A stretch of 64,000 bases of DNA from Dromaius novaehollandiae (GCF_036370855.1 NC_088105.1:12095619-12159618), one strand, 5' to 3'. Counted from the first letter of the stretch, positions 1 to 60,575 are shown. Numbers and translations: made by a program. Notes: generated by a model from the sequence alone, not told the origin.

Positions 1-779
1 GCCCACATCTGCCTCAAGCCCCTGTACCATCCATTCACAAAGAGCAAGTTAATTAACATAGTATCACTCAGAGCTAGCTCGTTCCTGATTATCAGTATCA
101 TCTAATCAGTGTCCTCAACTGAAAAGTAATCTCTGGTTTGATCTTTCCTTGGCCACCAAGCTGTGTCTGAACAGAGGGAGCTTTGTTCGTTCAAAGTCAG
201 AGACATGAAGGTCAGCTCTCAACCCCTTCCCATCATTGCCCTTGCCATGGAAAGCAAGGTAGAGTCTGTTTTCATGTCAGAACTTTTTTTCTTCCTGGGT
301 TTGACAGGAGACTATCATTTGCCCTGGGGAGCTGCTCCCCAAGCCAAGAGCAGGCTCAGATGTACAATGCGATATTTAAGAGCAGTGCCCCAAAACAGCA
401 TCCCAGAGCAGCCAGCCCAGGACCCAGAGAGTCTCCATCCCATCAGCCACCCAGGCAGTATCCAACAAGATACCAGCCCTGACAAGAAGCTGCCTGCCAC
501 ATAGCAGCTCCATCACCTGAGCAGTTTCCAGTAGGTCCTGAGGCTACAGCTACTTGGTTTTGCTTTGGCAGGATTAGTCCAGACCCTAAAATAAGGCATA
601 CTAGAATACCACATCAAGGTGATGGAAGGAACCACACATGCTGCTGCATCACACAGTCACAAGCTGGACTTGCGCTCAAGCTGTGTCAAACACACACATC
701 AGCTGGCAGAAGAGGGACAGGTTTAAGATAGTGAACTCCACTGATTTTACTAGCTGAGAATCTGCCCCCTCCCATAGTG

Positions 780-1170
780 CTGACCCCAAGCAAGTTATAT
801 ATTATGCATACTAAATCTATACATAGCTACATAAGCACCTTGAGATATTGTCATTATATGAAATGTTTCTGCAAGTTTTTAAAAACAAGTAGGCAACCAG
901 TCTGCACATGAGATGGCTTTCATATGGGTTTTATTTGGGGGAAAGTAATCTGATATGTTCAAACTGGTAGCTATGCTCATGGAAAGTCAGACTGATGTAG
1001 TGAATATTTTTCAAATAAGAGATAAGCATGGGTGAGGAAGAAAAAGCTTTTATCTTTAAGAGATTTTGTTTAAAGAAAACCCTGAAAAGTAAGATGTTTT
1101 AAGAAACATCTAAGTGAAAACATTTTTAAAGCAATTTTAAAAGCCATTAACAAAAACACCCATTTTTCTG
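780..1170. promoter_or_regulatory. AT-rich candidate conserved non-coding block
   Basis: This AT-rich stretch is low in CpG and simple repeats, and it has several ATTA-type, TATGCAT-like and TTTAAAA motifs. The surrounding DNA is more GC-rich. The composition resembles conserved developmental enhancers, but nothing in the single sequence proves conservation. Confidence 0.15.
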
Positions 1171-4100
1171 TTGCAAGTCTGGGTGGCATTCAACAAGTCA
1201 TTATCTACACCTGGATCCTAGAAGTCAGACTTCCACTGGCTTCTTGAGTCACAGCAGTTCCCCCCACACCACACATTCTCCACCCCACCGAAACCTTCCC
1301 TCCTTCCACAAGCAAAGCACATCTTCCCCTCCAGCCCACAGCATCTATTAGCCTTACCCTGGCCCAGATCTCCTTTTCTGCACCAATACCAACCAGCATT
1401 TCTCTGAGATCATCAAAGTGATAGAGTTCAGCTAAACCTCAAGCAATAGTTTCTCCAACCTGCTCATAGTGAGACAGATTTGACCCTTTCGCCTGCTGCT
1501 ATACAGTCTTCCTGGGCCAGACTGACATAGCTAGGACCCCATCCCTATTTTTGTGGGGAAGTCACATGCAGAAACTGTCCCCAAACCACACTCCTCATAG
1601 GCAGCCCTCCTTGGTGCAAGGCAAACTGTTGTCTCCACAGCTGCCAAAGTCAGAGGAAAAAAAAATCCAAATTAAAAGATAAGATTCTTCCTTCCCATTT
1701 CATCCAGCCAAAGGCCTCAGTTGAAGACAACCAGATGAAAAGATAATGCCTAGCCAACATTAAAAAGTACTAGTGCTCCTTGGGGACCCAACCCAAGACA
1801 CCAGAAAGGAGCTTTGATTTCCACAAGTGCTGGAAGTTACTCTACTCTCAGACTCCAAGCATATGCAACAAGCACCAGGGTGAACAGGCACCCCAAGAGG
1901 CACCTCATATTTTACACTTGGGGTCTTGTAGGCTCACAACCCACTTGGCCTGGCCAGACTCCTGGCACAAGCTCTACCTGTAGGCCTTCAAGGGACATTT
2001 CAGGCTAAAGAGCTTCCATCCAGCCTGATGGCAGGATCTGCCACACAGTCCACATCCCCTGCCCTCATGCTTTCCAAATAAAGTATGTATTAGTATCACT
2101 GTCCCTACAAAGAAACTCCTCAACACATACTTTACTCTCAGAAAGAGCAAGGGTTTTAGAGACACAGCAAAACTTACACAAGCCCCTGCCCTGCTGTCCT
2201 CCAGAGGTTCTTCAAATATCAAGACAGCCAAATTCCTACAGCATATCTTCTCACCTTCTTCCAAACCCAGACACCCTGTGAATCCTGCTTTTATAGGGTT
2301 CTGCACTCTGTCCTGTCAGGTGACCATGCAGAGCTCTGCAAGACCTTCACCTGGTGACTCACTAATTACATCCTAAATGAGCAAGCAGGTTTCTCTGGGC
2401 CACAGCTGAGATATTTCCACTGGAAGAGAAGATCTTGCATCTCAATAAATCTTATTTATTCTCCTTGGGAAGCCTTCTCCTACAGGCTAGATATTTCTCC
2501 AGTCTCCCTCCTGTGCATCTCAATTCATGTTTGAGGCAACAGAGGCCAGAAACGGGCTCGGAGAAATTGTATAATGAAAACATTATGGTCAAGAAAAAAA
2601 TAGACCCTTCTCAGTGGTTAAAAATAAGTCTTCATTTGGGGGAACAAGGGGAAAAACTCAGCTGCAGGATGTTCTAGAGAGCTCAGCACTGAGCCCTTTC
2701 AGTCCAGCAGGCCGTGCAGCATCCAGACCTGAGATGAGCAGTTGGGATGCAGGCAGGGACGGTGACCAGCATGAGCGGGACCTGTGTAGCTGGGGAAGGG
2801 TTAAGCACCACCCAGGCTTTCTCCTGCAGCCCCTTGTCAGCAGAGCGCCCATTTGCAGGGCTTTGCTGGCCACAGGGAGTGTTTGGAAGCGATTGCAATT
2901 AATCGCCTTCGGTGCCCATCTTCCCACAGGTTGCAGGGCAATTTTGGCTAGAGACCCTCCAAGGGAGCTGAAGACCGCCTCGCTCCATGACCAACCGGCG
3001 CCAAAATGCTTCTTTGATGAGCAAGGCCTCAGGGCTGGCTTTGACAGTCCCGGCTGCAGTGCACAGGCAGCTAAACCCAGCTCTGAGGTCAGCCGGAGGT
3101 TTTGCCATGCGAGAGCCGTCACGGAGACGAGGTCTCCCCACCTGGCTCTCTGCGAGGAGATCTGAGCCTCGCTGCCCAAGGCCAGATTCCTTTCATTCCA
3201 GCTGACAGGAGCAATCCCCTTGCCAGTCTCCCTCTTGACTCCTTCCCAGGAGCGATTAACGAACGTCTTCATACCCAGAGGTCCTGACAGACACCCCGCC
3301 ATGCAAATCAGCCCCCCTCCCTCACCTCCTTGGGCTGTGTCTGGCAAGGAAAGCCTCTGTCCAGGCTTTTGGATCCTTCGCGGAAAGACAGTAAAAATGG
3401 GCTTTTTTCATTGCATTTGGGAGGGAGATGGAAGGTTTTCATTTTCACTTGAAATGCTAACATTTCAGGTGTTTGCCGCTCTGTCTTTGTTCATCTAGTC
3501 CCGAACCCCAGGCTTTCAGCCCCTGCTGTGGGGCCTCTTGGCAGCATCTCCGCAAAGATACAAATCGCTGCCTCTCCTTTCTCCTTTCCTTCCCCACGGC
3601 CCCTCCACCCCACCCCAGAAAAGCCAGGGTGTCTCTGGAGACCCACCCCGATCCCCTGAGCAGTCGAGCCCCCTATGACGGCTGAGGACTCAGCATTTGC
3701 TCAGCTGGAAGTCAGTCCTTTGATTCTGCCATTTCAATGCTTTTCTGTCCTGAAGGAGAGCAAAAGTCCCAAAACCACAAGAAATCCGGGCCTTTTCCTG
3801 GAAACTATAGTTTGCAAAAGAAAAATTACATGTTTTCTTCATGCAGTCAAACCATTTTGGAATATGTTGTTCATAGGTTGGACTTTGAAAGCATGTTACA
3901 GTGCAGGAACAGCAGAGCAGTGTCAGATGAAAAGCAGGAAGCAGAATGCCTTGTTTTGAGTGTCTCAGACAATGGCTTGTGGGTTTCTGGTTTTTTTCTC
4001 CACCCCCAATTTGCTGGAATCAGCACATATTCACAGAGCCTCTCCATGTCAAGGAGCTGTGATAAGAGCAACACCTGCCGGGAAATACCCACTCATATCT

Positions 4101-5167
4101 TTCTGGCAGTCCTAACGTGGACCTCCTCATGGCCCTGGCATGGAGGGTTGGGGTTCATAGTGAGGCGACAGTCCAGGTGAGAGCACCCATGGGGCAACCT
4201 GGCCTGCAGCAATCCCTCCCAAGCCTGTGGCCCTCTGCGCTGGAGGGGAACGAACACCTCCCAGCCATGCTCTGCTCTGTGATCTTTCTGAAACAGCGGC
4301 TGGGGATGCTGCGGAGCTAAAAGGTGTGGAGAAAAGGCTTTTAAGAAAAGTTAAATTAAGACCCTTGCTCTCACCAGGCCTCCAGAAGCCCTGGGAAGGT
4401 GATAGGTCTTATACCCTTTGTCCGTCAGCTGGCCTGGGTGTCCACTCCTGATCCCAGGGCACAGGGGGGAAGCAGGGGCAAGGCCAGTGGAGTCAGCCGT
4501 TCCCATCAGTCATCACACACCGCTCTTAGTACCACTGCATCCTCTTTGCCATCTTCAGCCGCAGCCAGCACGGCAAGTTTCATCTGCCTGGGAAACTCCC
4601 TTGGCAGACCAGAACTCATCCATTCCAGAAGGGTCTTTGCTGGCATCCTTGCTGCCCTGGCTTGTCCAGCTTTCCCGCAATGCTAAGAGCACAGAAACAC
4701 TGCAGGCAAGTGAAAACATGAAGCAGTGTTTTTTGGAGGTAAAAGCTCAAATGAGCCCATGCAGAAAGCTGGGAAACAGGCAAACATTTTTCTATTTCTC
4801 TTTTTGCCCATCTCCTTTCTACAAAATCCCTCCTTGTAGTAAAGGAGGTTGCCTGGTGTCTGGCCTCCCTTTTTCTTTGGTCATTTTGGGTGGGAGTCAT
4901 CTCCACTGCATGTAGATGTCTAAAAGTTGGTTGTTTACAGCTAAACTAGTACTCCAAGGTCCTGCTGTGCCTGGTGGAGAGCCCAGGAAACCCTTCCCTG
5001 CCACCTCGGCTGGGTATCAAAGACAGAGGAATCACCCTCTAGATCTGCCAATCTCTGTCTGTTGGCAACAGAGGAATGTCAAGGATCAGTTTAGTCCTAG
5101 ACCAGAGAGTATCTGATATCTAAAGCCTAAAGAGCAGAAACTTCCCCTGCTGTCTCACTATACCCTA

Positions 5168-5240
5168 CCCAACACCCTTCTTTCTTTGGAGATATTCAAA
5201 CCCTTCCTTTTATGAGTCACTGGGACACCTCACGCAAGAA
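5168..5240 (+). repeat. possible degraded CR1 LINE fragment
   Basis: The stretch CTTTGGAGATATTCAAACC near 5186 matches a characteristic block of the 3' region of CR1 elements (CTTTGGAGATATTCAAAACC). The flanking bases match poorly, so this is either a very old fragment or coincidence. Confidence 0.4.
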
Positions 5241-5281
5241 GAGACCAGCCATTTTTGCAGAGGTTTGTGTGTTTTTTTTTT

Positions 5282-5287
5282 TTTAAT
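5282..5287 (-). terminator. candidate LMX1A poly(A) signal (ATTAAA)
   Basis: Read on the minus strand this is ATTAAA, about 1.58 kb after the LMX1A stop, followed at once by a 14-18 nt A-rich run. It is the best hexamer variant in the first 1.6 kb of the 3' flank, but the choice is inferred only. Confidence 0.3.
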
Positions 5288-6144
5288 TTTATCTTGGTAT
5301 GCGATTTCTGACAGTGTGTCAGCATCTCCTGCTGGGTCAGCCACCTCCAGACCCCATTACATTCAGTGTCAGCTCATACTGTGGCGATGAGCCAGTATTT
5401 TGAGTCTCACAGTCACTTGCATGTCTTTACAGGTTGTTTACATAAATTGTGAACAGCAGCGCAAAAGGACACAACGCATGAAAACTAGAGTAGGGATGAG
5501 GTGATGGTCAGCTGAAGGCTTGACTCTAAGGAAAACTTTCCCGAGGTTCCCATGGCTTCTGCAGAGATGAATCTGAGCATGTGGGTAGGAAATGCAGGTG
5601 TCCTCTCCTTTTCACCACCAGCTTTGTCCCAAAGACCCCTGGGAGATGAACTGGGCTGCCAGGCTGGCTGCAGGTGCCGGGCACTGCTGAGCCTCCACCC
5701 AAAGGGATTCTCAGCCCGAGGCGGGCAATAGGGGCTCCTGCATTTCCTAGAGCCCAGACAACCGTTCAGTTTTGCTGTCCCCATCGACCTGCTGACAGAG
5801 GCAACAGGCTCCTTGGCCCGCGCCTGGAGCTGGCCCTGCCTGGCATTTCAACTGCCCTTTAAAACCAGCGGGGCAACCTGAGAGCACCAAAAATAACCAA
5901 CCCCCAAACCCGAACCTATTGCCTGAAATGAACTGATGTTCCTTGCCTGCCACTGGGCTTTTGCAACCTAAACATAACGTTTATAAAAAGTAAATTATTT
6001 CATCTTATAACTTAAGTGCATTGAGTATTTCCTTAAATATGGTTCACGCTGAAAATAAAGTTACTTTTGCTGTACAGTAAATTTCTGATAGACTTAGAAA
6101 TAAACTTTGTTGATACAATCTGGCAGGTGTGCCTGTGCAGTATA

Positions 6145-6215
6145 TCACACACAGCCACACGGCTCTGCACACACACACACACGTGCGTGCCCACACACAC
6201 ACATACACACACACA
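6145..6215. repeat. (CA)n microsatellite, interrupted
   Basis: CA dinucleotide runs are interrupted by GTGCGTGCC and AT. They lie in the probable LMX1A 3' UTR and are likely length-polymorphic. Confidence 0.9.
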
Positions 6216-6867
6216 GCCCCAGCCTCACGGACGGGGAGATGTTAGGGGTTTCTACATTTCTATATTCGCATGGGAACATCTATCTTAAAAGTCCCTGTGT
6301 TTAAACAGCGAGCGCTCATGCCAGTAGAGCAACAGAGGGAAAAAGCCACAGCAGACAGCACTGCACAGAAAATTTTCCCTGTGTTTCCTCAAACTGTTGT
6401 CAGCTTTTCAAATTTCAAAGCCAGGCTGACACTGCAAACTCCCACGACAAAGATGAACAATTTGCTCTTTCTGCTGTTAGGACCAAAGGTCGCATGGAGG
6501 AGATACAGTGCCAGGACGGTCTCGCAGGAACATTTTTCCCCCCTGTGGCTAGTTTCCCTCTCCCTACCTTTCCCCATGCCAAAATTAGAAATTGGGGGCC
6601 ACGTCTGAAATTTGAAAACCCACCAGCCAGCTGCAATGAACGCTCCTGTCTCTAATCCTAGGAGTCTAAGAGAAACATGAAACTATGCAACCCATAAGTT
6701 ATTCAGTCCTTGGGAATACCAAGCTACAAAATATTGTTTGACAGCATCCCAGCAGTGTCGACTCCCCCTCCCTCCCAAACCCCTCTTGCCTGCGGCCTCG
6801 GCAGCCGCTCACCAGGTAAAGCGACAGACACGTGTGTCCGCGCCTGCCCTGCGGCAGGAGGCAACGC

Positions 6868-53804
<46,937 letters not shown>

Positions 53805-54550
53805 GGTGGGGAGCCGCGGCGGGCGAGGGGGCCGCGCCGCCCGCCTGCCAACACAGCCCGGACACGCAGCGCTCAGCCCCGCCGCCCCGGCCGGGCCCCC
53901 CCGCGCCGCCCGCCCCGCGCCGCCGCCGCCGCCGGGAGCTGAGCGGGGGGGCCGCGCCGGAGCCCCCGGCCTCGCCGCCCCGACGGGGGCCGCGGCTCGC
54001 CCGGGCCCCGCGCCGGCAGGATGCGGGGCCGCCGCCGCCTACCTGGGGCGTCGCGGGCGGCGCCTCCCTCGGCGGGGCCCGCGGCAGGGGCGGCCTCCCG
54101 GCGCAGCGGGGCAGGGGGCACCCCGCGGCCCCCCGGCCCCGGGGGTCCTGCCGCGGCTCCGGCCCCCCCGGCTCGTTGTTCGCCGTCCTTCGCGAGGCCG
54201 GTGCCGCCCGGCGCCGAGCCGCGGGGGCGAGCGGGGCTTTGCGCCCCGGACGGCTGCGGAGCGGAGCGCGCTAACCTGCGGGGAAGCGCCCGTCCGACTG
54301 CTGCCAAGACACATTTCCTGGAGCTGATACCTCCCTGCCCGACCCCCACCCCCTGCCCTCCCCTCTCCACCCCACTCGAAATAAGTTTCCTCCCCGCTCT
54401 CCTGCCTGGCTGCAGCCACCGGCCCTGCCACGCCTCGAGGGGCCGGCGGCCCTTCCCGGCTCTGGGGGCACGGCCGAGCCCCGCGCAGCCCCGCCGCCGC
54501 CCCGGCTCCCTTTCCTTCCCTTTTTTCCTTTTTAATTTATTTATTTTTTC

Positions 54551-54558
54551 CTTAAATA
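54551..54558 (-). promoter_or_regulatory. TATA-like element upstream of LMX1A
   Basis: On the minus strand this reads TATTTAAG, in GC-rich sequence about 750 bp upstream of the start codon. It could position a transcription start near 54525, but it is only a motif match. Confidence 0.2.
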
Positions 54559-57531
54559 GCAGCCCCAAAAGGAGAAAAACAAACAAACAAAAAAACCCCA
54601 CAGGGTGATGCCCCGCCACCGGGGCTCTCCCGGTAGCGAAAGCGGCTGGAAACGAGCTCGCCTCTTCCAGGGAAACCCGGGCCGGGCAGGGGCGGGTGCC
54701 GGCGGCCGCGGCGCTCCGGGGACGGCCGGTCCCCGCTCGGGGTAGCGGCGCGGCCGGGGAGGGCGCCGGCGGGGATGCTCGACCCAGCCCGCTCTGCGAG
54801 TATTTAAGGAAAACGAGTGCCGGGAGAGAAAAAAAGCCCGGAGCCGCAGACCTGTCCCGGAGGGCTCGGCGCCTGCAGCCGCTGCCCCGGACGGCGCTGA
54901 GCACGGCGCAACTCGTTGCGGGCGCCCGGAGCCCTCAAGGGCGGCCCGGCGGCGGGCGCAGCCCCGGCGGCAGCGCCGCTTCTCCAAACCGCACCGGCCC
55001 CGCGGGGGGAAAACCCCCGCCCGGCCGGGACGGTTTCCCGTCCCCGAGCCCGCTCCGCCCCGGGGGAACTCAAAAAAGGGCGAGCCGGGAGGGAGGGCGC
55101 CCCGGCCCCGCAGCCGGCCCCCGGGAGGGCCCGCTCCCCCGAACCCCCGGCTCTGCCCCGCTCCGCCGCCCGCGGTCTCGCTGTTTCCCGGGGGTGCACG
55201 CCACGTCCCTGCGGCCCCCCGCCCGGGGGAGGGCTGCACCCCCCCGCCGGCTGCCGAGCTGCGAGGCACCCGCTGCAGGTTTGCGGAGGCTGGGGCTGCT
55301 GCCAGGGAGGATTTAGGGGCCTCACCTCCTGCATTCGCTGGCCCCCGGGGGTGGGAGCGCTCCCGGCCTTTCCGGAGGCAAAGCTGTGGGGCAGCCTCGT
55401 CACCAAGAGGTCCCCGCGCCTGGGTGGCGTGGATGCCACAGTGACCAAGGTCACGTCCTTGGGGAGCTCATGGGAAGGAGAGAGGCCACAGGTGAGCGTG
55501 GGCAGATCACCACCCTGCCAGCATTTCCTGAGAGAAAAAAAAAATGGGAGTCTAGGATGGACCCCGTGTTTCCCAGTGCAACTAGATGGGTAACCCAGGC
55601 ACCAAGCCATTAGTACAGTTCCACTGGTCAGCGTGGAATAGCTCTGGACCCCGACATTCAGACAAGCTGGGCTGCAACTGCAGCAGAGGTGTTATGCTCT
55701 GATGCCTCAGTCTTGTACCTCCTGAAGGTCCCTGAGCAGCTCCAGCCAGCCAAGTTTCTAGGCAGCCTGATCTACTGGAGCCAGGACGCCAATACACCAG
55801 CCCAGCAAGGACTGCAATGGGCCAGGGGCTCAGGGCTCTGCATGCTGCTCTTCCACCCATCCCACTCAGCCCCAGCAGCACGACAGGCAGGGACTTTGCA
55901 GGGGTAGCAAGTTTCCCTTGCGCAGACAGGCGCCAACCCCCTGGAGCAGGGATGCTGTTCTTCAGGAGTGTTAAAAATCGTAGTGCTTGCACAAGGCACT
56001 TTGCTCACAGACTGCTGCCCACCTGATGCAGTGGGATCAGAGATGCAGGGACATCTGGGGAGGAGTCACCGTCCTCTAGACACTGCCACCCTATGGTGCT
56101 CTTTCTCTCCAGAAGGGGAGGGGTCTGGTCACTTGATTCCCACCTCAGGCTATGAAGGATCAGGCTCATGGTATCAGCCTGGTAAATAATAGAGAGGGCC
56201 CTGCAGCAGAACATTGCTGCCTGTGATTTGCACACATCTATCCAGGGTCTGGTCCAACTTGAGGTCAGCACCCAATCTGCTGCATTTGCACAGCATTTAA
56301 CAGAGAGACAGGGATCTAAATGGACAAGGCAAAACATGACTCAGTTTCCCTTTTCTCTTCACTAAGCAGCAAGCCACAGGCTGAGCAGAGGTTAAAGAAG
56401 CCCTGCACTGTTGTTATCCCAGTGGGTAAGAAGGACCCCATCACACTACAAATCAGGTGCAGAGCCAGTGAAACAAGCCCACACATCGATCATAAGGACA
56501 AGCCCACCGGGCAAAGGGTTGTCACCAGCTCCATCAGTAAAGCGTGTACACACACCTCAAACCCCTCACTAGCAGCATTTACAGGCTCACCTGGCGATTT
56601 CACCTTTCCCCAAACCACACCTTCACCTCAAACCATGGCCCAACAGAAGGCTGGAGGTAATTCATCCAGCTCACTGCATCCTCCAAGGGTTATGGGTGCA
56701 ACGATCAGCTCACCCAGGGCTGAATTAGGTGCAGCAGCCTACAGCATCAGCAGCTGAAGAGAGTTAAACACAAGGAGAAGCAGGACTAGGCTTTCTCCTT
56801 TTAGCTCAAGGGTCTGCAGGCAGCCAGGTGCTATAGAAACTGGGTGGTCTGGGGGAAAAAATAGCATTAAATATGAGCTTTCTACCAAACTGCCAGGCCC
56901 GAGCTTGCAACACTCACAGAGCAGCTGCACACCTTCTCCAGTATACTCTCCGCTGGGATTGCCTAACCCTCGTGTTTTGGGTCGAGGAGCTTGGGTTGGC
57001 CAGCAGGACTGGTGCTCATATCTCAGAGCTGCCAGCTGCAGCAGCACCCCTACCCCCAGGCTGGGGGGAGCTGCACTGCTGGGGGGAGCCTTCAGGGCAG
57101 CCCCACATGGGGCCTGCCTAGCACATGAGACCCATGGAGGAGAGCCCTGAGCCTCAGCACTAGTAGCAAGGAGCCCTGTAGCTCCGGCTGCCAGTCTCAC
57201 TGGTCCCTGCTCTGGTGCCAGGAGTCGATCCCTAGTTAGAGCAAGGACTCCAAGGGATGCAGCCTTTGATCCCAGAAGGCCAGACCAGAGTCCCACCTGG
57301 CAAGAGAGAGAGGAGCAAATAGGAACCCCTCAGGGAGAGTCCTCTTGCCTCATTTACCCCTGCAAAGCACTCAGCCCTCCTCCCAGCACCATCTCCTTCC
57401 TGCCACCCTCACAGCCCTTGTAGGCATCACCTGCTGCACATCCCACAGGGCTGGCTGGCCCCAGTTCAGGAGGAAGGCCAGAGATCAGCCCACAGCCGCA
57501 ACACCATAAAATCCCCCTGACGTGATAAAAG

Positions 57532-57553
57532 CCCCACCCCCACCCCCACCCCG
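57532..57553 (-). repeat. G-quadruplex-type repeat (GGGGT)n on the minus strand
   Basis: The plus strand has CCCCACCCCCACCCCCACCCC. The minus strand has four G runs of four or five separated by single T bases, which meets the classic G4 pattern with minimal loops. Confidence 0.8.
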
Positions 57554-58170
57554 CAGCTTTACTATTGACATCCAGCAAACCGAGCCTGCCTCGGGGTAGG
57601 GTTAATGGCAAAGATAGCAGAGAGAGAGTCAGAGAACGGGTTGGCAGCCACTGGCCTTGCTTGGGTATAAATTGGTCCCAGTCCACTAATTCTGATAAAG
57701 GTCTGGGGATTTATCAGGCATCTCTGTCTTCATACTATGCTTTTTACCACATACTATGCTCTTTCACCTCACTGTGAAATAAAAGCCACCATCCCCTGAA
57801 AGAGCACAGATGCCCTGCTTCCCAGCCACCTTCTCTATCCCCCCCACCAGGACCCTTTGATGGAGAGGAGGAGAGCTGCCGGTTGGGAGGCAAGGAGAGG
57901 GGACGAGCAGAGAAACCAGGCAGCGAAGAGAGTACCGCAGGGGAAGCTCAGGTGTGATGGCGATGGCAGAGCAGGGCCCAGCCCAGCCGAGAAGTCCTTG
58001 AGGAAAGGGCAGAAGTGCTGGCACTCAGTTCGGAGTCACACCGTGATCGCATCCGGTCTTGCAACACTGGTGGCTGAAAGTCATCTGGGGTCCATAGGAT
58101 GTGCCCTTGAATTACCAAACTCAGCAGGAAGCCCAGAGCTGAACTGAATGCAAACCAGCTCAAACATTTA

Positions 58171-58209
58171 TGGTTTGGGATTTTTTTTTTTTTTTTTATT
58201 CCCAAACCA
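58171..58209. repeat. 10-bp inverted repeat around a poly-T tract
   Basis: TGGTTTGGGA (58171-58180) and its exact reverse complement TCCCAAACCA (58200-58209) flank 17 T residues. It could fold as a hairpin. Confidence 0.8.
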
Positions 58210-60575
58210 GAACTAACATTTCCAAACTTTGTGGAACTTCAGCAGGAAATGAAGAAACCACTACAGAACCCAAACTATGACAGAGCAGGAAAATGCTCTG
58301 ATCTGATTTCTGGGTAAGAAACAAATCCAGCTTATAGAAATCGATAGAGTTTGAGGAGGGTTTTTTCCTGTTCCAAGGTCCTTACTATAAGTGGCTAAAG
58401 CCACCATTTTTTGAAGTCCCCTCCACAGAGAACTATAGAGTAAGCAGTTTAGAATTAATAAATATTTAGAAATATTTGGCCCATGCACTAAAACTGAGCT
58501 CATCCACAGTGTTGGGGACTTGCTACTAACTCAGAAAGCTCATGAGATGCATGGTAGGGAATGACATATATGAGAAATATGACACTTGGCCTTGTACCAC
58601 TCATTCCTGGAGTCTGATTGATTTAGCAAGGGAAAAATGCAGAGCTTAATCTAAGACTACAAGGGTTTTTATGGTAGCAAGACCCAGCAACTGGAAACTG
58701 GAAAGATCAAAACTCAGATGAGATAGAAGGAGCCAGGTTTCAGTAAGATGGGTAGGTAGCTGGACCCTGTTACTTCTCACACTCTGATTTGTTTTTCCTG
58801 AAAAGTGGCTGATGTGCCTGGAGTTTGAAGCCATCATCATGACTTATGTCTGCAAGGAAAAAGGCCACACTGGATGGACCTCAACCTTTGGTATTTCTTT
58901 GGTTTTGGGTCTTTCAGTGTGCAACTATAACTCTGCAAAAGCCAGGGCTGGAGATGTGTGTGTGGATAGAAGTTTTCTTTGACTTACCCATGACAGTGAT
59001 TTCTACTATTTTACAAAAATCTGTTCTTTTCAGGGCTGCAGATACAGTCAGCTCCACCTATGTCATTCTGATGTTCTGCAACAATTGACCCTGGAGCAAA
59101 ATGACACTAGTAAGTTAGTAATAACTGTTGTGGGATTTGCTCCTTGGGGTATCTGGTGAGTCCAGCTGCACTTCTTTATGAGGGTGTTGGGGAAGGACTA
59201 CTCTTGGGCAGCATTTAGACCCCATCTAAAGTACCTAGAGGTCCTTCACATAGATGGAGAATCTGAGGGACAGGAACAAACCCAGGAGGTTGCTTCATAC
59301 CTCAGGTCCTCAACGACTGCAGATAGATGTGGGTTGTTCAATGACTTCCTTCCTCTGCGTAAGACAGCTGTCTGCTGATGACAGTTTCAGACAAGCAAGC
59401 AATATCGTATTTTCCATGCTCCGTGTCTCATGGGCTTGCTACTCTACTGGCCTCTGGGAGATCAAGCAGATGATCAAGCACCAAAATTTTTCAGAAAAGA
59501 GCTAGTGTTCTGGAAAAAGAAGAGAAGCCCCGCGTGACATGAGACCTGAAGATCTGGTGGCCCAAAAACAATTGTCTCAAGGTAGACTACCGAAAGTAGG
59601 GTGTTCAGGAGCCACAAATGACCACTCTGAGACTTTCTGCCCTAGTCTTGGTTATCACCTCCCTTAACTTTAGACTTCAAAATGTGACTGTTCATATTGC
59701 AGATTATGGTCTGGATTTGTTCCCTAGACTGTGGATTGAGATCAGCATCAAGACAGTCAAGGGAAATTGTTCACAAGAATTAGCAAGCTCTTCTTGTGCT
59801 GACTGTGGTGGGCACATGCAGGGCCATCTGGACTAGATACTGGACATCTGAGCTGGGCAGCTGGAGCCCACTTTGCTGCCCAGTTTATTTCTCTCTGTCG
59901 ACTGTGTGTTGAGCTGCTCTGCTGATGTGTAATAGTAGGGAGTCCGAATCCCTCATCACTCAAACTAAGCCACCGAGAGGCGTCATGCTGTCTACATTAA
60001 ACCCCTATCAGAGAGGAGCGAGCATGGCTCAAAACCCTTTTGGATATCTTGGCCAAATTAAACCTTGCAGCTCTAGGAAGACACTGATGATCACAGCTGC
60101 AACAACGGTCATGCTGAACACAGCCTGTGAGCTCCCAAAAGGGACTGTTTTATTGCTGAGGAAGCACCCTGTCCTTTCAAGCATGTCTTCTCTGGCCCTC
60201 CCAGCCCCATGTTCTGCAGCAGCTCACCCCAGAGCAGAAGCACACTTTGAGTTATTGCCTGGTGCTGCAGGTTTTGCTCCATGTCATACTCACAGAGCCT
60301 CAGCTCTGTGGTTTAACAGCGCATGCAGTCATTCAAGCTCCTCAGAAATGAAATTTTCTGCTCCAAGGATGTCAGGAAGGACCGGTCCTAGATAGCACTC
60401 AGACACCACCTTAGCAAGAGGTCTTCTGCAGGCATGAAGAACCTTAGGTTTTTCTGTGTATTTAGACAAAAAGCATTAATACCACATTATCTTCAGAAGG
60501 TGGCACCAACTTCTGCAGGCCTTCTCTTGCTAAACCTACTAACACCAACTAACCTTGATGTAAACCGTCAAAACT

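Larger units (their letters stand above)
1..5264. other. intergenic sequence downstream of LMX1A
   Basis: No coding exon could be supported on either strand. The open frames here (up to about 230 codons near 2650-3350) lie in GC-rich sequence and show no recognisable protein domain. An AT-rich stretch at 780-1170 and a short CR1-like fragment near 5170-5215 are the only structures I can point to. Confidence 0.6.
5265..6867 (-). other. LMX1A: probable LMX1A 3' UTR (end uncertain)
   Basis: The stretch directly after the LMX1A stop has no other gene. It includes a (CA)n repeat and an AT-rich patch at about 5960-6120. The lower boundary is a guess based on an ATTAAA signal at 5282-5287; a TATAAA-type signal near 5980 or an AATAAA near 2450 could also mark the transcript end. 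Confidence 0.35.

Noticed and set aside
53873-54904. 343-codon open frame on the minus strand upstream of LMX1A
   Set aside because: It lies in the CpG-island promoter, is Arg/Pro/Gly/Ala-rich with no domain, and is not in frame with the LMX1A start.
56330-56370. ACTCAGTTTCCC near 56340 as another MIR core
   Set aside because: Only about 12 bases match and the flanks do not follow the MIR consensus.
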